NCBI GenBank assembly: GCA_002483365.1
Contig: DLHT01000009.1
Span: 147,452-211,451 of the forward strand
Reading direction: 5' to 3'
DNA: 64,000 nucleotides
Origin: Cellvibrio sp. UBA7661
GTDB lineage: Bacteria; Pseudomonadota; Gammaproteobacteria; Pseudomonadales; Cellvibrionaceae
This document shows, in pieces, positions 1 through 8,090 of this stretch (position 1 is its first letter; each line of letters starts with the position of its first letter). The position numbers were made by a program, and so were the translations under genes. The notes below the pieces were generated by a model that saw only the letters and a list, made by a program, of their open reading frames with translations, was not told the origin of the DNA and made no database searches.

Positions 1-623
1 GCTTTGATCGCTTCGGCTTTATTTTCACCGGTCGCCAGTAACACTACTTTTTTCGACTCAAGAATGGTGCCTATCCCCATGGTGATAGACAAATGCGGCT
101 GGTACTCATCTGCCGCAAAAAAGCGTGCATTATCATCAATGGTTGCACGGGTTAACGTTTTCACACGGGTGCGTGACATCAGCGATGATGATGGCTCATT
201 AAAACCAATATGGCCATTACGGCCAATGCCTAACAACTGCACATCAATGCCGCCTTTTTGTTTGATTGCAGTTTCATAAAGTGCGCACGCCGTAAACGGA
301 TCTTCTGCATCACCTGGTGGAACAAAGGTTGAATTTTTATCGATATCAATATGATCAAACAATTGTTGGTTCATAAAGTAGCGATAACTTTGCGGATGGG
401 TTGCAGGCAACCCCAAATATTCATCCAGATTAAAACTGCTGACATTTTTGAAAGACACACGCCCGGATTGGTAGGCTGCAATCAATTCTTTATACAGCGC
501 CACCGGTGTTGAGCCGGTTGCCAAGCCCAATACCGAATCAGGTTTACGGCTAATTTGTTTAATAAAAATATTCGCGCCGTAATTCGCAACAGCAGCAGCA
601 TCTTTCAAAATAACAACTTTCAT
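1..623 (-). CDS. nagB: Glucosamine-6-phosphate deaminase NagB (3' end beyond window)
   Basis: Cytoplasmic enzyme converting glucosamine-6-phosphate to fructose-6-phosphate and ammonia, the last step of GlcNAc catabolism. The open frame runs from ATG at 623 to the window edge (about 207 codons; the family has about 260), so the C-terminus is missing. Visible motifs are ATGSTP near residues 35-40, FNLDEYLGL near 64-72 with the catalytic Asp67, and [13 protein letters not shown] at 132-144. These identify NagB type I rather than the SIS-domain NagB-II. GGAG lies 7 nt upstream of the ATG. It is the last seen gene of the nagK-P-X-A-B series, 59 bp after nagA. Confidence 0.95.
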   Translation of the reverse strand, partial: MKVVILKDAAAVANYGANIFIKQISRKPDSVLGLATGSTPVALYKELIAAYQSGRVSFKNVSSFNLDEYLGLPATHPQSYRYFMNQQLFDHIDIDKNSTFVPPGDAEDPFTACALYETAIKQKGGIDVQLLGIGRNGHIGFNEPSSSLMSRTRVKTLTRATIDDNARFFAADEYQPHLSITMGIGTILESKKVVLLATGENKAEAIK

Positions 624-682
624 TGAACACTCCAGTGAGTGGTATTGACCGAAAAAATAAACAACTTAACTTGAAGAAAAAA

Positions 683-1846
683 TTACGAATGACGTAAAAA
701 ATCACCCGCAACCCAGGTATGGGTTACACGATAGTCATCAGTAAAATGCACCAAATCTGCACGATAATCCGGTTGGATGCGGCCAAGCGAATTATCGACC
801 CGCATAAATTCAGCAGGATATAAAGATGCCATACGCAGGCTTTCGCTTAACTCCATTCCCACCCATTGCGTATTCAACCGCACAGCGTCAATCATGCCGA
901 TCGCGCTGCCTGCCAAGCGGCCTTCTGCATTAACGAGGCAACCCTCTTTTTCATAAATGGTTTCGCCGTAAATCTGGAATGATTTTTCAGGTGAGCCGAC
1001 AGTAGACATTGCATCTGTCACTAAATAGATTTTGCCTCTGGGTTTTGCAGCGCAGGCAACGCGCGCTGATGCAGCGTGAACGTGGTAAGTATCAATAATA
1101 ATGCCGCACCAGCTGTTGCCATCTTCCAATGCCGCACCTACCACACCAGGTTCGCGGCCAGTGGTCGGGCGCATCGCGTTGTATAAATGTGTAAAACCGG
1201 TGAGACCTTCTTTTAAAGCGCTGACAACCGATTCGTAATGCGCATCGGTATGACCGGCACAGACCACAACACCTGCAGATGCCAATTGTGCTATCTGGCC
1301 TGGTGCCGCATGTTCCGGTGCAAGTGTGAGCATCACTTTAAATTCATGCTGACTTTTAACAGAGGCAACCAACCAATCAATATCGGCCTGCTCCATAGTG
1401 CGTATGTAGCGTTCGTTGTGCGCACCGCGGCGTGCCATATCAAAAAATGGCCCCTCCACATGCACACCCAAAACACCTTTCATACCCGCAGCAACCGCGT
1501 CAGCAACCGCTTTAACACCCGCTTGGTGAACTTCGCGGGTATCGCTGATTAATGTAGGTAACATCGAGGTTGTACCAGTGGGGCGATGTCCGTCCAACAT
1601 GGTTTTGATGGCGCCCACGCTGGTGTCATTAGTAAAAAATGCACCGCCACCACCATTCACTTGCAGGTCGATAAAACCTGGCGCGAGAGTGCCGCCATCC
1701 AATAAAATTTGCGGAATATCTGTATTCAACTCCGCAACGGGAACCAGTGCTTCTATTTTTTCACCAGCGACCACCACCGCATAATTTTCCAGAAAAATGT
1801 CTCCGGTAAAAATGCGCGCGCCCACCAAAGCCTGTTTCATAGCCAC
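683..1846 (-). CDS. nagA: N-acetylglucosamine-6-phosphate deacetylase NagA
   Basis: Cytoplasmic amidohydrolase removing acetate from GlcNAc-6-phosphate. The 387-residue length is normal. Metal and catalytic residues visible are Glu131 in GVHVEGPF, His199 in CAGHTDAH, His220 in FTHLYNAM and catalytic Asp278 in LVTDAMS. The N-terminal beta-sandwich ends in APGFIDLQVNGGGG (residues 55-68), typical of the family. It lies between nagX (38-bp gap) and nagB (59-bp gap), same strand, so it is almost certainly part of one operon. Confidence 0.96.
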   Translation of the reverse strand: MAMKQALVGARIFTGDIFLENYAVVVAGEKIEALVPVAELNTDIPQILLDGGTLAPGFIDLQVNGGGGAFFTNDTSVGAIKTMLDGHRPTGTTSMLPTLISDTREVHQAGVKAVADAVAAGMKGVLGVHVEGPFFDMARRGAHNERYIRTMEQADIDWLVASVKSQHEFKVMLTLAPEHAAPGQIAQLASAGVVVCAGHTDAHYESVVSALKEGLTGFTHLYNAMRPTTGREPGVVGAALEDGNSWCGIIIDTYHVHAASARVACAAKPRGKIYLVTDAMSTVGSPEKSFQIYGETIYEKEGCLVNAEGRLAGSAIGMIDAVRLNTQWVGMELSESLRMASLYPAEFMRVDNSLGRIQPDYRADLVHFTDDYRVTHTWVAGDFLRHS

Positions 1847-1884
1847 ACCTGTTTCACAACGTCTGCTCTAGTGCAGGAAATTCT

Positions 1885-2973
1885 TTATAAACTGATAATG
1901 ATATTGCGTTTATGCAGCACCCAAGCCACAAACCACAAAATAGCCACTTGTAAAAGCGCAAAAATAAATGAGGCAAAATAAGGGTCGCTTACACTTCGGA
2001 ATGCCCCATAAAGAGCGGTGTACAGTGACTCATTGCCAACCGGAATCAAATACATGGTTGTGGCCAACAAGCCCGACAATACATAAATAAACAGCGGGTT
2101 TTTACCAATAATCTCAAAGCAGTGATACACAGGTTTGATCGCATTTGCTAACGGGGATCGCTCCAGCTTGACCAGCAAAATCAACATCAAAATAGCAACA
2201 CCACAGGTCAACACAACGAACGGACTGGTCCACAAGGATTTGTTGATAGGAAATACGGTATTCCACAACAACGCCAAACCAATCAACGCTAATGCAGACA
2301 CAAATAATTTGCTCAATGCTTTTTCTTTGTCTTCGCTCGCCAACAAAACACGCGTCGCTTCAAAACCGATGATTACATTTACAATCGATGGAAATGTGCT
2401 GAGGATACCTTCCGGATCAAACGGCATACCTTTACCCTGCCACAAATGACTGGCACCCAGCACACTCAGATCAAACTGACGCACAACATTGTGCTCAAGA
2501 CTGTAGGGATCAGATGAAATATTCAACAGCGCCCAATAGCCCACCAACAAGATGGTGCTAATAACAACACGCCCTGAAAATCCAAAATACAAAATAATAA
2601 ATGCCGCAAAACCATATGCGAGTGCGATACGTTGCAACACTCCCATAACGCGCCACTCACTCACACTCTCGGTAAATGGATACGCAGATAACAAGACACC
2701 GATCAAAAACAGCAAGGCCACGCGGCGCAGGATTTTTTTGGATTGTTGTGCAAACGAAAGCTGGGACAAACCACGCACAGAAAAGTACATGGCCGAGCCA
2801 ACAATAAACATAAAGAAAGGGAATACAAAATCGGTAGGCGTTGCTCCATGCCAATCAGCATGGAGCAGTGGAGCGTACACAAACTCCCAGGACCCTGGAG
2901 TATTTACCAGAATCATCAACGCGAGGGTCAAACCACGCATTACATCCAAAGCCAAGAAACGTTGTTTAACCAT
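1885..2973 (-). CDS. nagX: NagX-like inner-membrane protein (DUF5009 / heparan N-acetyltransferase-like)
   Basis: A 362-residue polytopic membrane protein. It opens with the family signature RFLALDVMRGLTLALMILVN (residues 4-23) followed by HADWHGATPTDFVFPFFMF, and about ten hydrophobic segments follow. The family (DUF5009, related to the human lysosomal heparan-alpha-glucosaminide N-acetyltransferase) is regularly found in GlcNAc operons of marine gammaproteobacteria and is called NagX there. Its biochemical role is unsettled; a part in GlcNAc uptake or acetyl transfer across the membrane is inference. GAGG sits 7 nt before the ATG. The gap to upstream nagP is 45 bp. Confidence 0.85.
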   Translation of the reverse strand: MVKQRFLALDVMRGLTLALMILVNTPGSWEFVYAPLLHADWHGATPTDFVFPFFMFIVGSAMYFSVRGLSQLSFAQQSKKILRRVALLFLIGVLLSAYPFTESVSEWRVMGVLQRIALAYGFAAFIILYFGFSGRVVISTILLVGYWALLNISSDPYSLEHNVVRQFDLSVLGASHLWQGKGMPFDPEGILSTFPSIVNVIIGFEATRVLLASEDKEKALSKLFVSALALIGLALLWNTVFPINKSLWTSPFVVLTCGVAILMLILLVKLERSPLANAIKPVYHCFEIIGKNPLFIYVLSGLLATTMYLIPVGNESLYTALYGAFRSVSDPYFASFIFALLQVAILWFVAWVLHKRNIIISL

Positions 2974-3018
2974 CGGATACCTCGCAGACGATGTAGCGGT
3001 AAAACGTATAAGGAAAAA

Positions 3019-4323
3019 TTATTTCCAGCTGCGCAGTTTGTATCCTTTGACTGCATAGAAAAGAATAAATAAGTAACAGGGAGTCATCACTATGTAAGCT
3101 GTTTGACGATCAACAATCGTTGATAATGCACCCATAATGACAGGCACTACCGCACCACCGGCAATCGCCATAATTAACAATGCAGCACCTGTGCTGGTGT
3201 ATTTACCCAAACCACTCAATGCCAGAGGCCACACTGCCGGCCATACAATCGCATTTGCCAAGCCCAAAAGCGCAATACACAAGATGGTATCTGGAATGGC
3301 AGGTGCACCAAGGAAAGCAAACATTGAACTGATAACAGTGGATTCATTGCTACCAAATACCACTGACAAACTCAGGAACACGCCCAATACAGCAGAAACC
3401 GACAACATTTTTTGTTGGGAAATAACACGAGGAATTAACAATATTCCCAGAATGTAACCTATCACCATACAAGTCATGGTAATTGAGGTCAGGATAGAGA
3501 AATTGGTGAAGCCTATGCTGCGCCCGTAAGCACCGATGGTATCACCTGCAATCACTTCGACACCGACATACAAAAATAGCGCTACAACACCCAACACCAA
3601 ACTGGGGAACTGGAGCACTTCACGCAATGGCAGATGGTTATTATTTTCTTCATCCAAATTTAATTCGGGCAAAGATGATACTTTTACCAAAAGTGCCACA
3701 GCACCTATTACCAATGCCATGTAAATATAAGGCAATACCAAATTACTCGCCATTTGCTCGATTTCTTCGGCAGATGGTGCTGTTGTTGGATGGCCGCTCA
3801 TTCCGCCCAAAATCAATGCAGTAAACACCAAAGGCGCAACAATACCCGCTGACTTATTGAGAATACCCATCAAACTAATACGACGTGCCGCAGATTCTTC
3901 TGGCCCCATTTTTACAACATAGGGGTTCACCGCTGTTTGCACTAATGTCTGCCCTGCACCCATCATAAATTGCGCAACCAAAAATAACGCAAACCAATGG
4001 GTTTTTGCTGCAGGAATATAAAGTAACGCGGCCAAGGCCATAACGCCCAAACCGATCGCCATTCCATTTTTGTATCCTACTTTGCGGATAACCCAGGAAG
4101 AAGGCAGTGAGAAAACGGTAACGGCGATATAAAAAGAAAACAAAATAAAAGAAGCTTGAAATGGTGTCAGGTTCAACACAACTTCCAAATAAGGCATTAA
4201 CGAGCCATTAAGCCAAGTGACAAACCCGAAAATAAAAAATAGTCCGGCAATCATCGCCAATGGCAACAATATGCTTTTTGAATTTCCAGGAGGGGAATGC
4301 ACAGCAACAGCTTCGTTATTCAT
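3019..4323 (-). CDS. nagP: GlcNAc permease NagP (MFS, FucP-type sugar transporter)
   Basis: A 434-residue major-facilitator protein with about 12 hydrophobic segments. It resembles the FucP/GlcP sugar:proton symporter branch: a short hydrophilic N-terminus, then FFIFGFVTWLNGSLMPYL (residues 29-46), and QFMMGAGQTLVQTAVNPYV near residue 120. It should import free GlcNAc across the inner membrane, substituting for the PTS route, which fits the adjacent GlcNAc kinase. It starts 16 bp after the nagK stop, so translational coupling is likely. The specificity is inferred from the operon context. Confidence 0.88.
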   Translation of the reverse strand: MNNEAVAVHSPPGNSKSILLPLAMIAGLFFIFGFVTWLNGSLMPYLEVVLNLTPFQASFILFSFYIAVTVFSLPSSWVIRKVGYKNGMAIGLGVMALAALLYIPAAKTHWFALFLVAQFMMGAGQTLVQTAVNPYVVKMGPEESAARRISLMGILNKSAGIVAPLVFTALILGGMSGHPTTAPSAEEIEQMASNLVLPYIYMALVIGAVALLVKVSSLPELNLDEENNNHLPLREVLQFPSLVLGVVALFLYVGVEVIAGDTIGAYGRSIGFTNFSILTSITMTCMVIGYILGILLIPRVISQQKMLSVSAVLGVFLSLSVVFGSNESTVISSMFAFLGAPAIPDTILCIALLGLANAIVWPAVWPLALSGLGKYTSTGAALLIMAIAGGAVVPVIMGALSTIVDRQTAYIVMTPCYLFILFYAVKGYKLRSWK

Positions 4324-4339
4324 TTGTATGGTTCTCGCG

Positions 4340-5266
4340 TTAGTTAGCAGTGGTTAAAACACTCTGATTATTATTAATATATTTAAAACGCTGTTTGGCG
4401 AAATACACGGCACCAAATTCCGGTTGATATAGCGCAGGAGAGAGTTTCTCTGCCATCTCCTTATCCATCCAAGGAATCAGGCGTGGAGCAAGGCCACCGA
4501 TAATTGACATGCGCCCAGGGTTGGTTGCCCAAAGCTTACGCGCAATGCCACTCATATAAGCAGCACCCTCTTTGGCAATTCCAATTGCAACCGCATCACC
4601 GGCATCCGCCGCATCGACCACAAAAATAGCGAACTTGGCATAATCGCCCTGTTTGGCTCCAAACATGCGATCAACAATCATAACGCCCGATGCTTGCAGG
4701 AACTCACCGATAGATTCACTCAGACTGGTTTGCGGCCCCAAATCATCATAAGCCAGCAGGATCGCCTGGATTGCCTCAAGCCCCATCCAGGCACCACTAC
4801 CTTTATCACCAATGGGAAAACCATGCCCGCCGATAAACAGCGATTCATTATTTACAAAAGAGTAACCGCACGAACCAGTACCACAGATCATAACCGCCCC
4901 TTCATCCCGGTTATGGGCACCAAGGCAGGCGATGTGAAGGTCGGTAGTAAGATGCATTTCTTTGAAAGGATGTTCCCACGCCGACATAACATCATAAAGG
5001 CTTGGAACATTTACACCGGCAAGACCAGCACCGGCAATTAATTCACTCATCACGGAAGGGGGTAAACCTGCATCAATCAACGCAAGTTCAGCAGCAGTGC
5101 GGATAGAATCTTTGGCTTGTTGAACACCTTGGAAAGGGTTGGCAGGACCACCAACTCCTGTACCTAATACTTGCAAGTCAGCAGTCATGATACTGGCACG
5201 ACACTTGGTACCTCCGCCATCAATACCGATAAACAAGGGTTGTTCGCCAAGTGGCATCTTTGCCAT
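4340..5266 (-). CDS. nagK: N-acetylglucosamine kinase (BadF/BadG family)
   Basis: A 308-residue ASKHA-fold kinase that phosphorylates GlcNAc after non-PTS import. Phosphate-1 motif GIDGGGTKCR is at residues 14-23, the phosphate-2/adenosine region ICGTGSCGYSF at 127-137, and GDKGSGAWMGLEA at 153-165. This is the BadF/BadG/BcrA ATPase branch of sugar kinases, as used for NagK in Shewanella-like nag operons, not the E. coli ROK kinase. GAGG lies 7 nt upstream of the ATG. It is the first gene of the operon and is preceded by a leader of about 250 nt carrying a terminator-like hairpin and, further up, a NagR-type operator. Confidence 0.9.
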   Translation of the reverse strand: MAKMPLGEQPLFIGIDGGGTKCRASIMTADLQVLGTGVGGPANPFQGVQQAKDSIRTAAELALIDAGLPPSVMSELIAGAGLAGVNVPSLYDVMSAWEHPFKEMHLTTDLHIACLGAHNRDEGAVMICGTGSCGYSFVNNESLFIGGHGFPIGDKGSGAWMGLEAIQAILLAYDDLGPQTSLSESIGEFLQASGVMIVDRMFGAKQGDYAKFAIFVVDAADAGDAVAIGIAKEGAAYMSGIARKLWATNPGRMSIIGGLAPRLIPWMDKEMAEKLSPALYQPEFGAVYFAKQRFKYINNNQSVLTTAN

Positions 5267-5392
5267 GATCTACCTCATTATTTTTTAGAGCAAATACCCG
5301 GCGCAATTCATCGGCTGCCAGATACTCAAAAAACTTGACTTTCTTGTACACGGGCCACACCCCTGCACCAAGCCGTCATCATAACAGACAGT

Positions 5393-5424
5393 TAAAAAAG
5401 GTTAGTGCCCCGCAGGACACTAAC
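5393..5424 (-). terminator. Intrinsic-terminator-like hairpin in the nagK leader
   Basis: Read on the minus strand, arms GGTTAGTG and CACTAACC with an inner GC-rich pairing are followed directly by TTTTTT. It lies about 310 bp after the DUF6445 stop and about 125 bp before the nagK start, but downstream of the predicted nag promoter at 5523-5551. It could end readthrough from the halogenase unit or act as an attenuator of the nag operon. Confidence 0.65.
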
Positions 5425-5522
5425 CACAAGACCACTACTACAGCTCTAGAGAACTCATGCCCCATGATACTGACCCTGATAAGGAGAGATATCAGACCCA
5501 GAAGTCATCATCGGACAGGATT

Positions 5523-5551
5523 AGATTACGCCTACAGGACAACGTTGTCAA
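5523..5551 (-). promoter_or_regulatory. Predicted nag operon promoter with NagR-type operator
   Basis: Minus strand: TTGACA (5551-5546), a 17-nt spacer and TAATCT (5528-5523). The -35 box is fused to the perfect palindrome GACAACGTTGTC at 5538-5549. The same palindrome occurs twice before the TonB-dependent receptor gene. It resembles operators known for the LacI-family GlcNAc regulator NagR of gammaproteobacteria. Overlap with the -35 box implies repression relieved by a GlcNAc-derived effector. The regulator gene is not in the window. Confidence 0.75.
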
Positions 5552-5736
5552 AAGGAATTTGATCTTTTTTTAACTTTCTCGAAAAAAACTCCTCACGGCG
5601 ACAATACAGATAAAAATCACAAAAAACACCCGCAAAAAGCGTGATCACTGCACCTCATTTGCCCAGAAAAAAAACGATCTATGAGTAAATGTTATGCCCG
5701 TATATATTCAAAAAATACTCTTTGAATTTCTAGTAA

Positions 5737-6438
5737 CTACTCATAACTAAAGAATATATTGGCAGTTAAACGCCCCACCTCTGGATCGGAGTTGAGGCTA
5801 AGATCTGAAAATATATTTGCGGAGTGAAGAATATTGCCTCGATAAACCAGCAAACGATTAAAAGCAGCTGGTACAAAACCAATTTTGGTAAAAAACTCAT
5901 TGGATTCAGAAAAGTAACGTCGCTCTGAACGCTTGCTATTTAGTTCATCGCAAGAAACATCAAGAAAATCTTCTACTCGCTCAGGGGTAATAGCCTCATA
6001 GCCCGTTGCATTGTGGCGATAGAACCCCGTTCCTCCATGCTGTTCACCACACAAGAATAACAGTGTCGCAAAAAAATAAGGGCTACTAGCATCAAAATGA
6101 GGGATGCGCTGCAAAGGGCCCAACTCTACTTCAGGTACTGTCATCATACATAGAGCATCTTGGAGGGGTTTTATCTGGGAAGCATTAGGAATTTCGTATT
6201 CATTTTTTACAATAGTAGTAATCTTTCTTCTAAGCGCAGCCCCCAATTCGGCTGGAGCCGCTGTGCGAATCCCGGGATAACCTTTTCTCTGTGCAGCTGC
6301 CGCATAGGGAGTAAAAGTTGATGCCTTGGCGAAATTTACTAACTGCAATGGATCAGAAAGAAAGTTATCAATACAAATTACTTTATTTTTTTCTTCGCCC
6401 ATGTGCAGGATTTTCACGTCCAAAAAATCATTCACCAT
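5737..6438 (-). CDS. DUF6445-type protein, 2OG-Fe(II) oxygenase-like
   Basis: About 233 residues from the ATG at 6438, which has AGAGG 6 nt upstream; a GTG at 6492 directly abutting the halogenase stop would extend it by 18 residues. The pattern His114-x-Asp116 (RIPHFDASSPYF), GGTGFYRH near 135-142, His205 (GNILHSAN) and Arg223 (GRLTANIFF) fits the iron- and 2-oxoglutarate-binding residues of a jelly-roll dioxygenase. Such proteins sit beside tryptophan-halogenase-like genes in TonB-receptor loci of Caulobacter, Xanthomonas and Cellvibrio relatives. The substrate is unknown. It is co-directional with and probably co-transcribed with the upstream halogenase-like gene. Confidence 0.72.
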   Translation of the reverse strand: MVNDFLDVKILHMGEEKNKVICIDNFLSDPLQLVNFAKASTFTPYAAAAQRKGYPGIRTAAPAELGAALRRKITTIVKNEYEIPNASQIKPLQDALCMMTVPEVELGPLQRIPHFDASSPYFFATLLFLCGEQHGGTGFYRHNATGYEAITPERVEDFLDVSCDELNSKRSERRYFSESNEFFTKIGFVPAAFNRLLVYRGNILHSANIFSDLSLNSDPEVGRLTANIFFSYE

Positions 6439-6492
6439 ATGCGCCTCTATAATACATCCCAATTTACTAAAACTATTGCGTAATGAGACCAC

Positions 6493-8016
6493 TCAACGAA
6501 CCGCCAGTGCTCGCTGCAATTCTGTAAGCCAAAGACGATGCGACAGAAGATTGCCAGCCATTTGTGCTGACTTTTCCTGCTGCTTAATAATTAGCTGCTC
6601 AGATCGAGCAGCCTCTTTGACTCCCATTACCGGCGAACGGGTTGGAAAAAACATGCCGTATAGCACAAATAAATAGTTCTCTACACCAAACATATCAAAA
6701 GCACTAAAAAAGTCCGACTTTTTCGGGGCGATAATTTTCCACATTTCCAAACGCTCGCGTAACACATCGGAAATATGCATGTTTTCCGTGGAATCCTGCC
6801 AAAAAGCAGAGTCGCGTCGATCGGAAATAAAATAATGAAGTTGCACAAAATCAATCACTCGTTCCCAAGTGAATGCAACCGATTTGTTGCAATAACTAGC
6901 AACCACAGCAATATCTTCTTTTATCTTCGGAAAGTTTCTCGCCAATAACTGAGCCGAAAAATCAGTTACCAGAATAGAAGTAGCCTCTAATGGTTCAACA
7001 AACCCATTAGCCAAACCAAGCGCAACACAATTTTTATCCCAAAATAACTTTCGATAACCAATTTTCATTGGCACTTTACGCAGATTTGCATTTTGCAAAT
7101 CACGCCCGACATATTTTGAAAAAGTTTGCATTGCGTCATTATCATCCATGTACTTTGAAGCGTATACAAAACCAATTCCGCGACGATTAGTTAGCGGAAT
7201 ATCCCAAATCCATCCAGCTTTGTGTGCAGTTGCCAAGGTATAGGGAGCTATCTCATCTGTTTCAACGGTTGGCTCCTGCAAGGCCAATGCGGTATCAGAC
7301 AATATGCAATCAGACTTATCCAAAAAGGTGACACCTAAGGTTTTGCCTATCAACAATGAAGCAAAACCCGTGCAATCAATATAAAAATCAAACTCTTCGC
7401 GGCCGCCTGACTTATAAACCAACTCTTTAATACTGCCATCCTCATGACACATAACCTGCTCAATGGTTTCAAAGCGATGTCTTATTGAAAATTTTTCAAG
7501 CGCATTTCGAGCCAATAGCTCTGAAAATTTTGCAGCATTGAAATGATAGGCATAATCCACCGCTCCCACAAAAGGAGCTGAAGATACTTGTTTGGGGGAG
7601 CGATTTAACTCTGCAACTGAATAGAGTTCAGACAAACGGGAAAAAGGAAGGGATTCGCGATGATTTAACCAGTAATTAGTTACATCAAATCCCGACGGAT
7701 AAGGTGAGCTAAATGGATGATAGTAAAAATGATCAGAACCATACTTTTCTGCATTCATCCAATTAGCAAACTTTATTCCCTGCTTGAAAGTTGCATCACA
7801 GGTTGACAACAAATCAACCTCACTGATGCCAAATTTTTGCAACGTTTCTTTTATTCTAGGTACAGTGCCCTCACCAACACCGATGACAGGAATATCTTTG
7901 GATTCTATTAATGTGATTTCAATATCAGGATCGCGACCAAGCTCTACCCCAAGATGATTTGCAGCCAACCAACCTGCAGTGCCGCCACCTACAATTGCCA
8001 CACGATTTATTTTCAT
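6493..8016 (-). CDS. Tryptophan-halogenase family flavoprotein
   Basis: A 507-residue protein of the PrnA/RebH-like flavin-dependent halogenase family. It has the FAD-binding motif VAIVGGGTAGWLAANH (residues 7-22), the halogenase signature WIWDIP at 269-274, the equivalent of the catalytic lysine at Lys78 (ATFKQGIKF), and GFVEPLEATSI near the C-terminal third. Catalytic features are therefore intact. Genes of this type are recurrently linked to TonB-dependent receptors for carbohydrates, where no halogenated product has been established. It follows the TonB receptor across a terminator hairpin and precedes the DUF6445 gene. Free-tryptophan halogenation is not implied by the sequence. Confidence 0.88.
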   Translation of the reverse strand: MKINRVAIVGGGTAGWLAANHLGVELGRDPDIEITLIESKDIPVIGVGEGTVPRIKETLQKFGISEVDLLSTCDATFKQGIKFANWMNAEKYGSDHFYYHPFSSPYPSGFDVTNYWLNHRESLPFSRLSELYSVAELNRSPKQVSSAPFVGAVDYAYHFNAAKFSELLARNALEKFSIRHRFETIEQVMCHEDGSIKELVYKSGGREEFDFYIDCTGFASLLIGKTLGVTFLDKSDCILSDTALALQEPTVETDEIAPYTLATAHKAGWIWDIPLTNRRGIGFVYASKYMDDNDAMQTFSKYVGRDLQNANLRKVPMKIGYRKLFWDKNCVALGLANGFVEPLEATSILVTDFSAQLLARNFPKIKEDIAVVASYCNKSVAFTWERVIDFVQLHYFISDRRDSAFWQDSTENMHISDVLRERLEMWKIIAPKKSDFFSAFDMFGVENYLFVLYGMFFPTRSPVMGVKEAARSEQLIIKQQEKSAQMAGNLLSHRLWLTELQRALAVR

Positions 8017-8046
8017 CGACTTACACCATTACCCGATTATTACAAA

Positions 8047-8077
8047 CAAAAAAGCCCAGCATAAGCTGGGCTTTTTC
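8047..8077 (-). terminator. Terminator between TonB receptor and halogenase-like gene
   Basis: Perfect 8-bp stem AGCCCAGC/GCTGGGCT with an ATAA-type loop, extended by A/T pairs, and followed on the minus strand by TTTTTT. It lies 14 bp after the receptor stop and 30 bp before the halogenase-like start, so it may lower downstream expression rather than fully separate the units. Confidence 0.85.
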
Positions 8078-8090
8078 TGTCACTCAGCGA

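Larger units (their letters stand above)
5267..5736. other. 470-bp intergenic region upstream of nagK
   Basis: Between nagK and the DUF6445 gene. It holds the nag promoter/operator (5523-5551), a terminator-like hairpin (5393-5424) and a possible short minus-strand reading frame at 5220-5351 that runs into nagK. The part at 5560-5736 is AT-rich and shows nothing recognisable. Confidence 0.6.
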
